A stretch of 64,000 bases of DNA from Ephemeroptericola cinctiostellae (GTDB lineage: Bacteria; Pseudomonadota; Gammaproteobacteria; Burkholderiales; Burkholderiaceae): assembly GCF_003339525.1 (NCBI RefSeq), contig NZ_CP031124.1:682001-746000 (forward strand). The letters run 5' to 3'. Under the pieces are notes generated by a model, which did no database searches, was not told the origin of the DNA, and was given only the letters and a program-made list of their open reading frames with translations. A program made the position numbers and the translations under genes. Below are positions 1 through 8,421 of the stretch, piece by piece (positions within the stretch are counted from its first letter, which is position 1; every line of letters starts with the position of its first letter).

Positions 1-791
1 CGGTATGGGCCACTGTACTTGATTGGTCCATCCGTGGGCTGCTCAAACTTTAAGCCTTGATAATACGCCACTTCTGTGCACTCAAGTTGAAGGTGGGCGT
101 GCGAATAAGCATTGGATGGCAGTTGAAAAGGTCCCAAATATTCGGGCCGTTTTGCAAGATTCACCTCTGGCTTCGGAAAGCCAAGTTGAGTCACAATGCG
201 TTTGGCATATTCAATCAACAAGTCATTGACGGGGTGATTCATCACATGGAACAGTTTGCTCACTGACTGGTGCTGTTCAATGAAATCAACAATCGGAATA
301 GACGTTTCAGCCTCTCTTCGCTTTAACTCAAGCAGCGACTGTTCGGGGACCCCGGTAAAAAATGCTTGGTTATATTCGACACTTAAACAGTTTCTGATGC
401 AGTCATCGATGCCAATGCCATCGCCCCATGATTGGACAATGCTTTTTAAATGGTAGTCTCCCAAGGGGCCACCCAATGTGCCCCCTTGTAACCTGAGGTA
501 CATGATCTCAGGGTTGTAGCCCGCATAATAAAGGTTCACTATGGACATGACTTTGTCGCCATATTGTTCACGCAAGCGATTCGTTGTCACAAATTGACAA
601 GGGTAGTTTGTCGCAACCTGCTGGGCAATGATGACATCCGCAGCTGTTAAGGCTTCTGAATATTCCGCCTCTTGTTCATCTTTGATGAGGTGGACAATGC
701 CCATTGAGGAAACCTCAATGTCAGGCTGAATTTCTGTCAGCAAGGTCGCAAGTGGACGTGCTTGGCAGTTGGCGAGAATCGCAACTTTCAT
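1..791 (-). CDS. WcbI-family polysaccharide biosynthesis protein (3' part missing)
   Basis: The frame is open from an ATG at 791 to the window edge, giving 263 visible residues without a stop. The N-terminus (MKVAILANCQARPLATLL) has the short beta strand followed by N-C-Q that opens WcbI-family proteins, which are putative acetyl- or acyltransferases of capsule loci. It is the last visible gene of a minus-strand operon and starts 8 bp after the stop of the nucleotidyltransferase gene. No signal peptide is seen, so a cytoplasmic role in modifying a glycan precursor is the natural inference. The family call rests on the N-terminal motif and context; the acceptor is unknown. Confidence 0.65.
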   Translation of the reverse strand, partial: MKVAILANCQARPLATLLTEIQPDIEVSSMGIVHLIKDEQEAEYSEALTAADVIIAQQVATNYPCQFVTTNRLREQYGDKVMSIVNLYYAGYNPEIMYLRLQGGTLGGPLGDYHLKSIVQSWGDGIGIDDCIRNCLSVEYNQAFFTGVPEQSLLELKRREAETSIPIVDFIEQHQSVSKLFHVMNHPVNDLLIEYAKRIVTQLGFPKPEVNLAKRPEYLGPFQLPSNAYSHAHLQLECTEVAYYQGLKFEQPTDGPIKYSGPY

Positions 792-799
792 ATGGTGTC

Positions 800-1534
800 C
801 TATTGTTTCAAACCATGACGTAAATAATCATTTAAGTCATCAGGCGTGCCTATGCCATGCATGCTTTTAAATGGAATGTTGTAAATGCCTATTTTTTTAC
901 CTTCGTTTATGGCGTAGTTGTAAGTGGGGCAGGTATAAAATTCATTATTGACCCGATCATTTTCAACCACCATATCAATGGTCGCATTTACAAAGTCACT
1001 GCCTTTGGTGTAAAAGTAAATGCCAACAGTGGCATACTGTGAAATGACTTTTTTTTCTTTAACTTCAGTCACCAAGCCGTTGTCATCTGTTTTTGCAAAA
1101 GACCACTTTGGATCCTTGTGTTCATCAATGAATGTGAGGATGGAGCCATCAAGGTGACGTTCTTGGCAATCGCTGATGAAATCACCGATGTTGATGTCAA
1201 CAATCTGGTCTGAATTTGCAATTAGTAACGGGGCATCATTGTTAATGTACTTTCGAGCGTACAGCACAGTACATGCAGTTCCTTCGGTTAGCTTTTCAAC
1301 GGGCACAAAAACAGCATTAAATTCTGCTTCGATTTGCTGGACGAGGTCTTTTTCTCTATCCATGTGCTCTTTGCGTGCGATTAAAACATATCGAGCATTT
1401 GGGTGAGCCAAATTCTCTAGCACCCGTGTGATCATCGGCTTTCCAGCAACATCAATAAATGGTTTTGGTTTTTCGTAGCCTGCGCTTGCGAATCGGCTGC
1501 CTTGGCCTGCCATTGGAATTACGATGTTAATCAT
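800..1534 (-). CDS. Sugar-phosphate nucleotidyltransferase family protein
   Basis: 244 residues with the nucleotidyltransferase signature: PMAGQGSRF at about residues 7-15, then EKPKPF carrying the conserved lysine, and a metal-binding aspartate in NSDQIVD near residue 108. Such enzymes couple a sugar or polyol phosphate to an NTP to give an activated donor for glycan assembly. At 244 residues it is shorter than RmlA-type enzymes and closer to the small enzymes of capsule loci. It overlaps the upstream cupin gene by 4 bp, which suggests translational coupling. A paralogue lies three genes upstream in the same operon. The nucleotide and the sugar cannot be told from the sequence. Confidence 0.8.
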   Translation of the reverse strand: MINIVIPMAGQGSRFASAGYEKPKPFIDVAGKPMITRVLENLAHPNARYVLIARKEHMDREKDLVQQIEAEFNAVFVPVEKLTEGTACTVLYARKYINNDAPLLIANSDQIVDINIGDFISDCQERHLDGSILTFIDEHKDPKWSFAKTDDNGLVTEVKEKKVISQYATVGIYFYTKGSDFVNATIDMVVENDRVNNEFYTCPTYNYAINEGKKIGIYNIPFKSMHGIGTPDDLNDYLRHGLKQ

Positions 1535-1863
1535 TTGTTTAATTCTCCTAAATATTTGTCGTTGTTGGCTCCTGGAAACTTAACCACTGTGCATACTGTG
1601 TTTTCTAAGGCTTCAAAATCGGTTGATTCGCCAGGTTCGATGACAATAATGTCGCCCTTCGAGTATTCTAATCCATTCATTTTTACTCGGCCGCTGACGA
1701 CGACGGTGATTTCAGTTGCTATTTTATGGTAATGCCTGCCTTCAGAGTCACCTTTGAGGTACTCTTTCACCGCGACTTCCACATCATTGGTTGCTAACAA
1801 TGTGGGGGTAAAGTTACCCACAAACCATCCTTTAACCATGTCATTTAGTGTTGCTGTTTTCAT
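1531..1863 (-). CDS. Small single-domain cupin protein
   Basis: 110 residues. Cupin motif 1 is intact: H44, H46 and E51, followed by G58, with the canonical spacing HxH(x)4E(x)6G, so a bound metal is likely. The second motif region (DIIVIEPGE) is followed by a variable stretch without a clear second histidine. In glycan loci small cupins act as sugar isomerases or epimerases or as sensors, and nothing here decides between these. The gene overlaps both neighbours by 4 bp, so it is an integral member of the operon. Confidence 0.75.
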   Translation of the reverse strand: MKTATLNDMVKGWFVGNFTPTLLATNDVEVAVKEYLKGDSEGRHYHKIATEITVVVSGRVKMNGLEYSKGDIIVIEPGESTDFEALENTVCTVVKFPGANNDKYLGELNK

Positions 1864-2195
1864 TTTGGAATGTCCAAGTAAGCACGAAGTTCGATCATTT
1901 GTCCCATGTCATTCCAGTCTATGATGTCTGTACCCGTTAGGACTTGATGATCAAGTGTTAATACAAACTCAATAATTGTCGTCATGTGATCTTGATAAAT
2001 ATTTTTGGCAACAAAACTTAGTTGTGTACAAGAGTTGAAAATATTTAAAATGGCTGAAAGTGCATCCTGTTTGCCCTGTATGCGTTTGACAACAGGATCT
2101 TCCAAAACAAAATCATGGGTCAATAGTTTTGCAATGCCATCAATGTCTTTGGCATTGAACAGCGCAATGTACTGTTGCGTGAGTTGGATTGACAT
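1860..2195 (-). CDS. SnoaL-like / NTF2-fold protein
   Basis: 111 residues with the pattern of the SnoaL-like NTF2 fold: an N-terminal helix ending in LFNAKDIDGIAKLL, then an FVLEDP strand with the typical acidic residue, and C-terminal strands (TTIIEFVLTLD, MIELRAYLDI). Members are small-molecule enzymes (isomerases, hydrolases, aldol-type) or binding proteins. The start codon shares one base with the stop of the upstream nucleotidyltransferase paralogue. Its position between a cupin and a nucleotidyltransferase suggests that it processes the same small precursor, but no substrate can be named. Confidence 0.65.
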   Translation of the reverse strand: MSIQLTQQYIALFNAKDIDGIAKLLTHDFVLEDPVVKRIQGKQDALSAILNIFNSCTQLSFVAKNIYQDHMTTIIEFVLTLDHQVLTGTDIIDWNDMGQMIELRAYLDIPK

Positions 2196-2920
2196 TATTG
2201 TTGGTCTCTTTCAAATTCATGTATTTTTGAAGGGGTGTAAAAAGTATGATAACGGTCGTTGGGGATTGAATAAGTGGTCATTTTATTGTCGCTGAGTACC
2301 ATTTCATTGACAACGGGGGCAATGAAAAAATGGCCATTGACGCTGGCATCTTTTTTAATCATCTGCATCGCTGAGCTCACAAAATCACGCCCTTGTGAGA
2401 AATAGTAAAAGCCCGCAATTGCATTTTTACTGATGGGGCGCTTCTCGGATGTTTCTGTGATTGTGCCTTTAGAGTCAATGCGTGCATAGGACCACCTAGG
2501 ATGTATCGATTCAAAGCATACAACGCCGCCTGAGTGGGTCTCGAAATGTTTAATGGCGTCTTTCAGGTCAACATCAAATATTTGGTCTGCATTCGAGATA
2601 ATCAATGGGGTGGCATTGTTGATGTGTTCGATTGCCAATAAGGCGCTGCATGCGGCACCCCTTGTTTCACGGTTGATTTTAATGATTGTGCAAGTATGAT
2701 TGGTCAGTAAACCCAAGATATTGTCTAAATGAAATTTTTTACAATCATCCTCATTAATTATAAAAATAAATTGAACCTCGTCTGCAATTTTTGATAAATT
2801 ATTCAAAACATGCTCAATCATGGTTTTTCCATTGAATTCAATCAAGAATCGTGGATAAGGATATTCACTTTCTGGGAAAAACTGATTTTTTGCAGCCATT
2901 GGAATTAAAATGTTGATCAT
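2195..2920 (-). CDS. Degenerate nucleotidyltransferase paralogue
   Basis: 241 residues, clearly paralogous to the product of 800-1534 (MINILIPMA, GKTMIEHVL and NADQIFDVD line up with it). The phosphate-binding loop is changed: where the paralogue has AGQGSRF and EKPKPF, this protein has AAKNQFF and YPYPRF. The usual arginine and the first lysine are therefore missing, while the metal-site aspartate region is kept. It may have an altered substrate, be a catalytically dead partner of the paralogue, or bind nucleotide sugars without turnover. It overlaps the HAD gene by 4 bp. Confidence 0.7.
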   Translation of the reverse strand: MINILIPMAAKNQFFPESEYPYPRFLIEFNGKTMIEHVLNNLSKIADEVQFIFIINEDDCKKFHLDNILGLLTNHTCTIIKINRETRGAACSALLAIEHINNATPLIISNADQIFDVDLKDAIKHFETHSGGVVCFESIHPRWSYARIDSKGTITETSEKRPISKNAIAGFYYFSQGRDFVSSAMQMIKKDASVNGHFFIAPVVNEMVLSDNKMTTYSIPNDRYHTFYTPSKIHEFERDQQ

Positions 2921-3552
2921 TGTGCTGCCCCTTCAAATGTGCGGATATGATGTTGTATGTTGTCATAATTGACATCTTCTACCGCATTAACAATCATGAC
3001 ATGAGCACCGCTGGCTCGAGCCGCTTTAATGCCATTTTCATTGTCTTCAACAATCATGCATTCGCTTGGAGTCAAGCCCATCTTGGCGATTGCTTTGTTA
3101 TACATCTCAGGATTTGGTTTGCCGTGCGTTACATCTTGATTTGAAACATAAAAATCAAGGTATTTATCAAGAGACGCTTTTTGCATCATGATTTCAATTG
3201 TATTCAGAATGGAGTTGGAGCATACCGCCATCCGGTAACCTTCTGTTTGAAGTTTCGATAATGCATACTCATGATAAAACCTTGGCTTACATTGAGCGTA
3301 TACAATCTCCATGGTGTATTGTTGCTTCATGTCATTGATGAAGTTGTGCAGTCCAATGGGTAAGCCTCTTTCCATTGTCAGCATTTCAAGCTTTTTCTTG
3401 GTTGGAAGCCCATCATAGGTAATCAAGTGATCGTAACGGCTGATTTCCATACCAAAAAGCTGCAATGCATTGTTAAGCGCTTCATAGTGCCAATCTTTTG
3501 CTTCAATTAGAACCCCGTCCATATCAAATAAAACGGCTTTAATTTTAGTCAT
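2917..3552 (-). CDS. HAD-superfamily phosphatase (beta-phosphoglucomutase-like)
   Basis: 211 residues with all HAD motifs: DMDGVL (nucleophile D10 and acid/base D12), a CSNS serine motif near 115, a lysine in HGKPNPE near 145, and the metal-binding EDNENG near 169. The helical cap between residues 15 and 85 is typical of the beta-phosphoglucomutase subfamily. It probably removes phosphate from, or moves phosphate on, a sugar or polyol intermediate made by this operon. It overlaps the genes on both sides (8 bp and 4 bp). Confidence 0.85.
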   Translation of the reverse strand: MTKIKAVLFDMDGVLIEAKDWHYEALNNALQLFGMEISRYDHLITYDGLPTKKKLEMLTMERGLPIGLHNFINDMKQQYTMEIVYAQCKPRFYHEYALSKLQTEGYRMAVCSNSILNTIEIMMQKASLDKYLDFYVSNQDVTHGKPNPEMYNKAIAKMGLTPSECMIVEDNENGIKAARASGAHVMIVNAVEDVNYDNIQHHIRTFEGAAQ

Positions 3553-4177
3553 TAAAAAACTCCTCTGCTGTTTCTGGAAAATCTGTGCAAATCATTAAAT
3601 TGTTAATTCCTAGTTTTTTTTCAATTTTTTTGTAAGAGGCCCACTCTTCTATGTAATCGCGCTTATGCAAATCGGGTGATACGATGCACATGTGTTTGCC
3701 GTGATTGATGTGTGAGCTAATTGTATTCTCAGTGATCCAATGAGAGTGGAACTCATCCAGCCAAACCCCCGATGCTTCTTTATAGAAAGAGGGGCTGGTT
3801 TCATACTCACTTTCACGGGTGTATGTGTTTATGTTGTGCTTTAGGTATTGCAATCCATCGGGGACGGACATGTCAAATACAAAATAGTTTTCAATGTTGA
3901 ATAGGCTCAACATGTCTTTTAACTTCTGTTGCAAGCCATCTGATTTGATGTTTAACGCAAGAGGGGCGGTGCAGCCATGTTTATTATAAATTTCGAAAAA
4001 AGACGAGGCTTGTAGGCAGGAGCTGTTCGCGATGTCGTGAGAAATGACCAATTCGCCATTGAAATCGCGGAGGTCTGTTTCAGTCCCAAAGCCCAAGGAA
4101 AATGACCTCTCAAATGCAATGGCTTGGTTCTTTTCAGATTCATTTTTCCAATAGCCTCTGTGCGAAAGTACTTTCAT
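3545..4177 (-). CDS. Cytoplasmic glycerophosphodiester phosphodiesterase-like protein
   Basis: 210 residues. The GDPD catalytic set is visible: H6-R7, E33-x-D35 and H47 (ISHD). No signal peptide is present, so it should act in the cytosol, unlike the periplasmic GlpQ type. It is shorter than usual (about 240-300 residues). It abuts the 573-residue gene without a gap and overlaps the HAD gene by 8 bp. In this setting it may cleave or form a phosphodiester of a glycan substituent; this is inference from family and position. Confidence 0.75.
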   Translation of the reverse strand: MKVLSHRGYWKNESEKNQAIAFERSFSLGFGTETDLRDFNGELVISHDIANSSCLQASSFFEIYNKHGCTAPLALNIKSDGLQQKLKDMLSLFNIENYFVFDMSVPDGLQYLKHNINTYTRESEYETSPSFYKEASGVWLDEFHSHWITENTISSHINHGKHMCIVSPDLHKRDYIEEWASYKKIEKKLGINNLMICTDFPETAEEFFND

Positions 4178-5899
4178 TTATTTCTCCAAAATCAAATCTT
4201 TTTGTACGGCAGAAAGCAGAAGTCGGTCAACATCATCCATTCTGTTTGCCGAGTCAATCTGTAAACATTTTAATATGTCGGTTGCAGGTAACGTTAAGTT
4301 TATCAGTGGCGGGAATGTCATGTTGTCGATTCGACCGATTGACTTTCCGGACATCCATAACCGATATGCAATCGAGCTGTGGGGGCGTAAGGGTAGGCCG
4401 CCAGGTAAATGTTGGGCTTTAAAAAACTCTGCACTTTTCCAAGATGAGGTGTAAATGTCCATGGTTTCTTTCGAACCCAACGCAAATTGATCCCCAACAA
4501 CCATTTTAACCGTTGAGTGCAGCCTCAATCCACCATCAAGAAAAACATGGTTGTGCTTTGCTGATGATAAAACCTGCTCCCAATCAATCGCAGCGGTGCA
4601 GTGTATGGGTCTATCTGGACGAATTCGAATCACATAGTCGTAATCGGATGTTTGCATGGCCAACTCATGGCAAGCATGCATTTTATAATACATTTTTTGA
4701 AAGTTATTTAATGTTGAAAATGGAGGTTGGCTGTCGTCTTCGATAACCACATGTTCCGTGCCATAAAAGTTGCGTAAGCCATCGGGTGAGGCCTGTGTGG
4801 GGTCCTTGAGCTTTGCGAATAACGATGGATATTTTGTTTTCATGCCATTAAGGTCTGTTGCCATCAGTGCATTTTTATAGGCATCAGAAAAACAGCTTGG
4901 AAATACGCGTTGTGCATGCGACAGAATCGGCTCTCTGTAGCCACCAACATCCAGCCATGTGTGGACAAAGATGTCGGGAGAGAGGTCCTTGATGAGGGTG
5001 TCTTTTAAACTTTGAAATGCTTGTTGATAGCCTCGCAATTGACCTGAAATACAAAGAGCAATTCGAGGTTTTTTAGGGCTTGGAGGTGCAGAAGAGGCTG
5101 ATAATAGATTGTCAAAATTAAATGCAGACAAGTGTTTATTCACCAAATGAAAGGATGCTGCTTTTGCTTTGTCAAATGGTGGTTTCATCTCATCTTCAGA
5201 CTGAGCGAGTTGATTGAGTAAGGTGGTTGCCTGATGTCTTGTCAGTTTTTGTTGGTGGATGTCATTTAATATTAAAAGGCTAAAAATGTTTTCGGTTGAG
5301 TGCTGCTTGTTTTGATTGAAGCATTCGAACACAACGTCATAACCAAACAATTCTTTAGCTGAGTTGTGAAATACACAAACTTCTTCAAAAGTATAGCTGT
5401 TGAGGTTGTCAGTCAAAAAGCACTGGGCTTGCTCTTTCCAGTCATCCAGTTGCAGTAAAAAAATGATTTGGCACAGATTTTTGCTTAAGGGGCGCTGTTC
5501 CAATTGGGCTCGGGTGAGCTTTGCCAATGACGGTTGAATGGTGTTGAAATGCGAGCGGTTGACGATTTTTAGCTCTTCAATGACCGAGGGGGTCTCTTCT
5601 GCTTCCAAGAGATAGGATATGGACTCAGGCATTTCGATTGCATCGGGCATGTAAACAAATGCTTTTGCGATTTTGATCTGATTGCTGTGCTCAACCGAGT
5701 GTTGTCTCAGCAATTCCCAAGCAGCAAGGGCTTTTGCCCATTTATTGCTTGCAATGGTGCTTTTGACGTACATGCTGAGTAATTCTGGGTTGGGTTCAGG
5801 TGATGAGGCCGTGTTTTCTAAGAGGTTTTCTAATTGCGAATATTGTTTTTCTTGCATTAAGCGAGCTGCTTGCTCATAAATGTCACTCATGTGGCTCAC
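4178..5899 (-). CDS. Two-part protein: helical N-terminal half and glycosyltransferase-like C-terminal half
   Basis: 573 residues. Residues 1-270 are helical and resemble degenerate TPR repeats, for example a paired-helix pattern around residues 5-60. From about residue 285 a new domain begins with IALCISGQLRGY, followed near 430 by DYVIRIRPDRPIH. These motifs occur in capsule and LPS proteins thought to have a GT-A-like fold. A classical DxD is not evident, although the RPDR stretch sits where one is expected. It is the first gene of the operon that runs to the window edge. Function is inferred as sugar transfer, possibly with the helical half contacting a partner. Confidence 0.55.
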   Translation of the reverse strand: MSHMSDIYEQAARLMQEKQYSQLENLLENTASSPEPNPELLSMYVKSTIASNKWAKALAAWELLRQHSVEHSNQIKIAKAFVYMPDAIEMPESISYLLEAEETPSVIEELKIVNRSHFNTIQPSLAKLTRAQLEQRPLSKNLCQIIFLLQLDDWKEQAQCFLTDNLNSYTFEEVCVFHNSAKELFGYDVVFECFNQNKQHSTENIFSLLILNDIHQQKLTRHQATTLLNQLAQSEDEMKPPFDKAKAASFHLVNKHLSAFNFDNLLSASSAPPSPKKPRIALCISGQLRGYQQAFQSLKDTLIKDLSPDIFVHTWLDVGGYREPILSHAQRVFPSCFSDAYKNALMATDLNGMKTKYPSLFAKLKDPTQASPDGLRNFYGTEHVVIEDDSQPPFSTLNNFQKMYYKMHACHELAMQTSDYDYVIRIRPDRPIHCTAAIDWEQVLSSAKHNHVFLDGGLRLHSTVKMVVGDQFALGSKETMDIYTSSWKSAEFFKAQHLPGGLPLRPHSSIAYRLWMSGKSIGRIDNMTFPPLINLTLPATDILKCLQIDSANRMDDVDRLLLSAVQKDLILEK

Positions 5900-5965
5900 C
5901 TGTTGAATTGTATGTCATGAATTAAATCAGTGTGTGGTCGTAAAGTATGGTGTAAAGATACATGG

Positions 5966-7522
5966 CTATTGGGTTAAACAAGTGCTGTGTGCTGAGCCCA
6001 CACGTATGCGGCTTGAGTCGCTTGCCATGTTTTCTGTTGAGTCAAAAGCACGAACCTCCAGCGTGTGTGTTCCTGTGCTGACTTGATCAGGATTTAGCTT
6101 GATGACATAGGGGTACGTGTTTGTCGTGCTCACCCGTTGTTTATCTAAATAGAATTCTATTCGATTGATTGTGTTGCTGTTGTCGCTGGCTGACACGTAG
6201 ATGGGGGTTTCACCAGAGAGCAGGGCACATTCCAGAGGTGAGGTGATGACGACATGAGGAGGGGTCGTGTCTCTTTTTGATGATGGCTGTGGATTGATGC
6301 CATTGTTCGTTTTGCGCAGTGCACCAATTAAGTCGTTTGCAATTCCTGGCTCAAGGCTGTAGGCGTCATTTTTTGTCGCATGCGGTTGGTACGTGTTTTT
6401 TTGATACAGTTCCCAAACCCACATGGCACTGTATGGGATGTTAAGCGCAGTGATGCGATCCATCATTTGGATGGTGTAGGCATCTGGATTTGCTTGAAAG
6501 CTTGTGTCGCCAAATTCGCCGACAAACAAAGGTTTTCCAATGGCATCTGCATATTGTTTTGTCAATGTTAAAAGGTCTGTCACATTTCTTTGGCCAAAAC
6601 GCACGTTGTTCGTGTTGTTATATAAATGCACGCTGATGATGTCGCTATGGGCATTGACATCTTCTAAATTTTTCTTAAACTGTGCCGCAGAATCGCTTTT
6701 AAAATCGGTTTTTCCTGTCAGCCATTCAGGTGCTGTACGCATGTGCTCGGCCGCAGGACGTGGGATGGAAAACCCAGATGATATGGGGTGGGTTGTGTCC
6801 AGTTGATGAATGGTATGAGCCACATTGCGAGTGAACTCGATCATTTCATCGGTTGTGAAATTGGCTTTGGGTGCGCACAGTTCATTGGCGCTCTCTGTTT
6901 TGCAACGGGCGACATTGTCGAGATCCGCCAGATTGTTGAGCTCATTTGAAATTTCATAGAACAAAATGGTTTTTCGCCCTTTGTAACGCTCTATAAATTG
7001 AGTCATGTAACGTTGAGCCAAGCGGTACGATTGAGAGTTTGGATTGGTCAGCAGGTCATGGGCTGTTTCGTTGACCATGGCTGGAAATTGATGAATGTTC
7101 CAAAAAAAAGTAAAAATGCCTTGAATGTTGGCTTTGTCTAAATCATTCATCATGTCATCCATGTGCGACCAATACGTTTGTGGGTCGCTGATCCATGAGC
7201 TCAGATCGCTGGGACGGTTGTAGGCGGAGGGTGCGAATCCTGTGATGGCGATTCGCATGTATGTCACTTGGGCGTCTTGGGCATCGGCAATGGCTTTTTT
7301 GGCCATGGCGGTGGTCACTTTTCTGTAGTTGTCGCTGCCATCGCCACCGCTGGCTTTTCCTGTGTATTGCATGGCTAAATCGAACTTGTTCAGTCCGATG
7401 CCCATACTTTTGGCTTCTGTTGAGGTGTGCCAAAAGGGGATAAGCAAGCACACCCCCAAAAGTGCTTTGATTGTTGCACTTTTGAGGTGAGCGGAGATGG
7501 AGTCAATGTTCAGGTGTTTCAT
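5966..7522 (-). CDS. Secreted glycoside hydrolase family 5-like glycosidase with Ig-like domain
   Basis: 518 residues. Residues 1-39 form a signal peptide with hydrophobic core LLGVCLLIPF. The catalytic domain (about 40-400) has the clan A pair: acid/base E194 in ISNEL and nucleophile E336 in VGEFGD. An Ig-like domain follows from about 427 to 510 (TPPHVVITSP, then a strand pattern ending in LEVRAFD). It should hydrolyse a beta-linked glycan outside the cytoplasm. Its start lies 20 bp inside the end of the sulfotransferase gene, so the two are probably co-translated. Plausible roles are trimming or releasing the polysaccharide made by this locus. Confidence 0.8.
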   Translation of the reverse strand: MKHLNIDSISAHLKSATIKALLGVCLLIPFWHTSTEAKSMGIGLNKFDLAMQYTGKASGGDGSDNYRKVTTAMAKKAIADAQDAQVTYMRIAITGFAPSAYNRPSDLSSWISDPQTYWSHMDDMMNDLDKANIQGIFTFFWNIHQFPAMVNETAHDLLTNPNSQSYRLAQRYMTQFIERYKGRKTILFYEISNELNNLADLDNVARCKTESANELCAPKANFTTDEMIEFTRNVAHTIHQLDTTHPISSGFSIPRPAAEHMRTAPEWLTGKTDFKSDSAAQFKKNLEDVNAHSDIISVHLYNNTNNVRFGQRNVTDLLTLTKQYADAIGKPLFVGEFGDTSFQANPDAYTIQMMDRITALNIPYSAMWVWELYQKNTYQPHATKNDAYSLEPGIANDLIGALRKTNNGINPQPSSKRDTTPPHVVITSPLECALLSGETPIYVSASDNSNTINRIEFYLDKQRVSTTNTYPYVIKLNPDQVSTGTHTLEVRAFDSTENMASDSSRIRVGSAHSTCLTQ

Positions 7523-8273
7523 TGGCGATGCTTTTTGCGAGCGCTGCGTTATACAGTGCCATGTCGGCTTCGTTGGCGATCAATAGTTTTTGAAACACTT
7601 CGTCCCCGATTTGGGACTTGATTTCAGCAATACGTGCCTCAATGGGCTGAGAAAGATCCCGGGACACATTTTTTTCAACGGGCTTCAAGTTCATGTTGCT
7701 GAAGCCTTTTGTTTCTAGCCATGCATCGAGTTGAGTGAGTGAGTCGCCAAACCGTTCGACAATACCAACAAACGGCAGTTGTTCGATCGCACGCAGCGCA
7801 CGAGTCAGGTCGTCCCCAGTGTTTGTTGGAAACATTCTGGCGAAGTTTGCGACATGGAAGTTGCGGCATTGGAAATCGTGTGGGAGGGACAGCCGTGTCT
7901 CAATGTAGCCTGCAAGCGTTGTGTTGCGAGCCAAAACAGAGCCAAAGCCGTTGCTGCCTTGTTTGCGTTCAAAGCTGTATGCTGATGCAATGCGATCCAG
8001 CGGATGGCGCACAAAAATGACGGGCAGCACTTCAGTTTGTGCCACTTGAGCGGTCGGTAGGTGGGCTGTGTGCGATGAAAAGCACAATGCCTCGGGGTTG
8101 GACTCGATCCAACTTTTGACTTCTTGTCGGTTAATGGCATGCTGACCTGAGAATTCTTGGGTGACCCATTTGTCTTTAAAATAGTCAATCAATAAGGCGT
8201 CAAGTGATGTGCCTGCATTTTTAAACAGGTGATAGTGAAAAATAACAGTGCGTTTTCCTGCTTGGTGTTCCAT
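7503..8273 (-). CDS. PAPS-dependent sulfotransferase family protein
   Basis: 256 residues from the ATG at 8273, chosen because GAGGA lies just upstream; an earlier in-frame start at 8342 lacks a good ribosome-binding site. The 5'-phosphosulfate loop is seen at residues 15-22 (HLFKNAGT), and the 3'-phosphate motif at 89-97 (RHPLDRIAS, with R89 and S97). This matches carbohydrate sulfotransferases of the Sulfotransfer_2 type. It is placed between a glycosidase and a very large glycosyltransferase, which suggests that the exported glycan is sulfated. No PAPS synthesis genes are visible in the window. Confidence 0.8.
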   Translation of the reverse strand: MEHQAGKRTVIFHYHLFKNAGTSLDALLIDYFKDKWVTQEFSGQHAINRQEVKSWIESNPEALCFSSHTAHLPTAQVAQTEVLPVIFVRHPLDRIASAYSFERKQGSNGFGSVLARNTTLAGYIETRLSLPHDFQCRNFHVANFARMFPTNTGDDLTRALRAIEQLPFVGIVERFGDSLTQLDAWLETKGFSNMNLKPVEKNVSRDLSQPIEARIAEIKSQIGDEVFQKLLIANEADMALYNAALAKSIANETPEH

Positions 8274-8421
8274 GTTGTCCTCAATAAATGTTAAGCGCGT
8301 GGAGTGGGTTGAATTTTTAAATATGGTGTTGTCAAACAACATCCGTTCAAAAATATGTTGCCCATAACAAAATGCAACGGAAAAGCCGGTTCATGCTTTT
8401 CCGTGCCTTGGCTTCCCTTGC

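Noticed and set aside
8274..8342. A longer start for the sulfotransferase.
   Set aside because: No ribosome-binding site there, and the added residues do not look like the family; GAGGA precedes the ATG at 8273.
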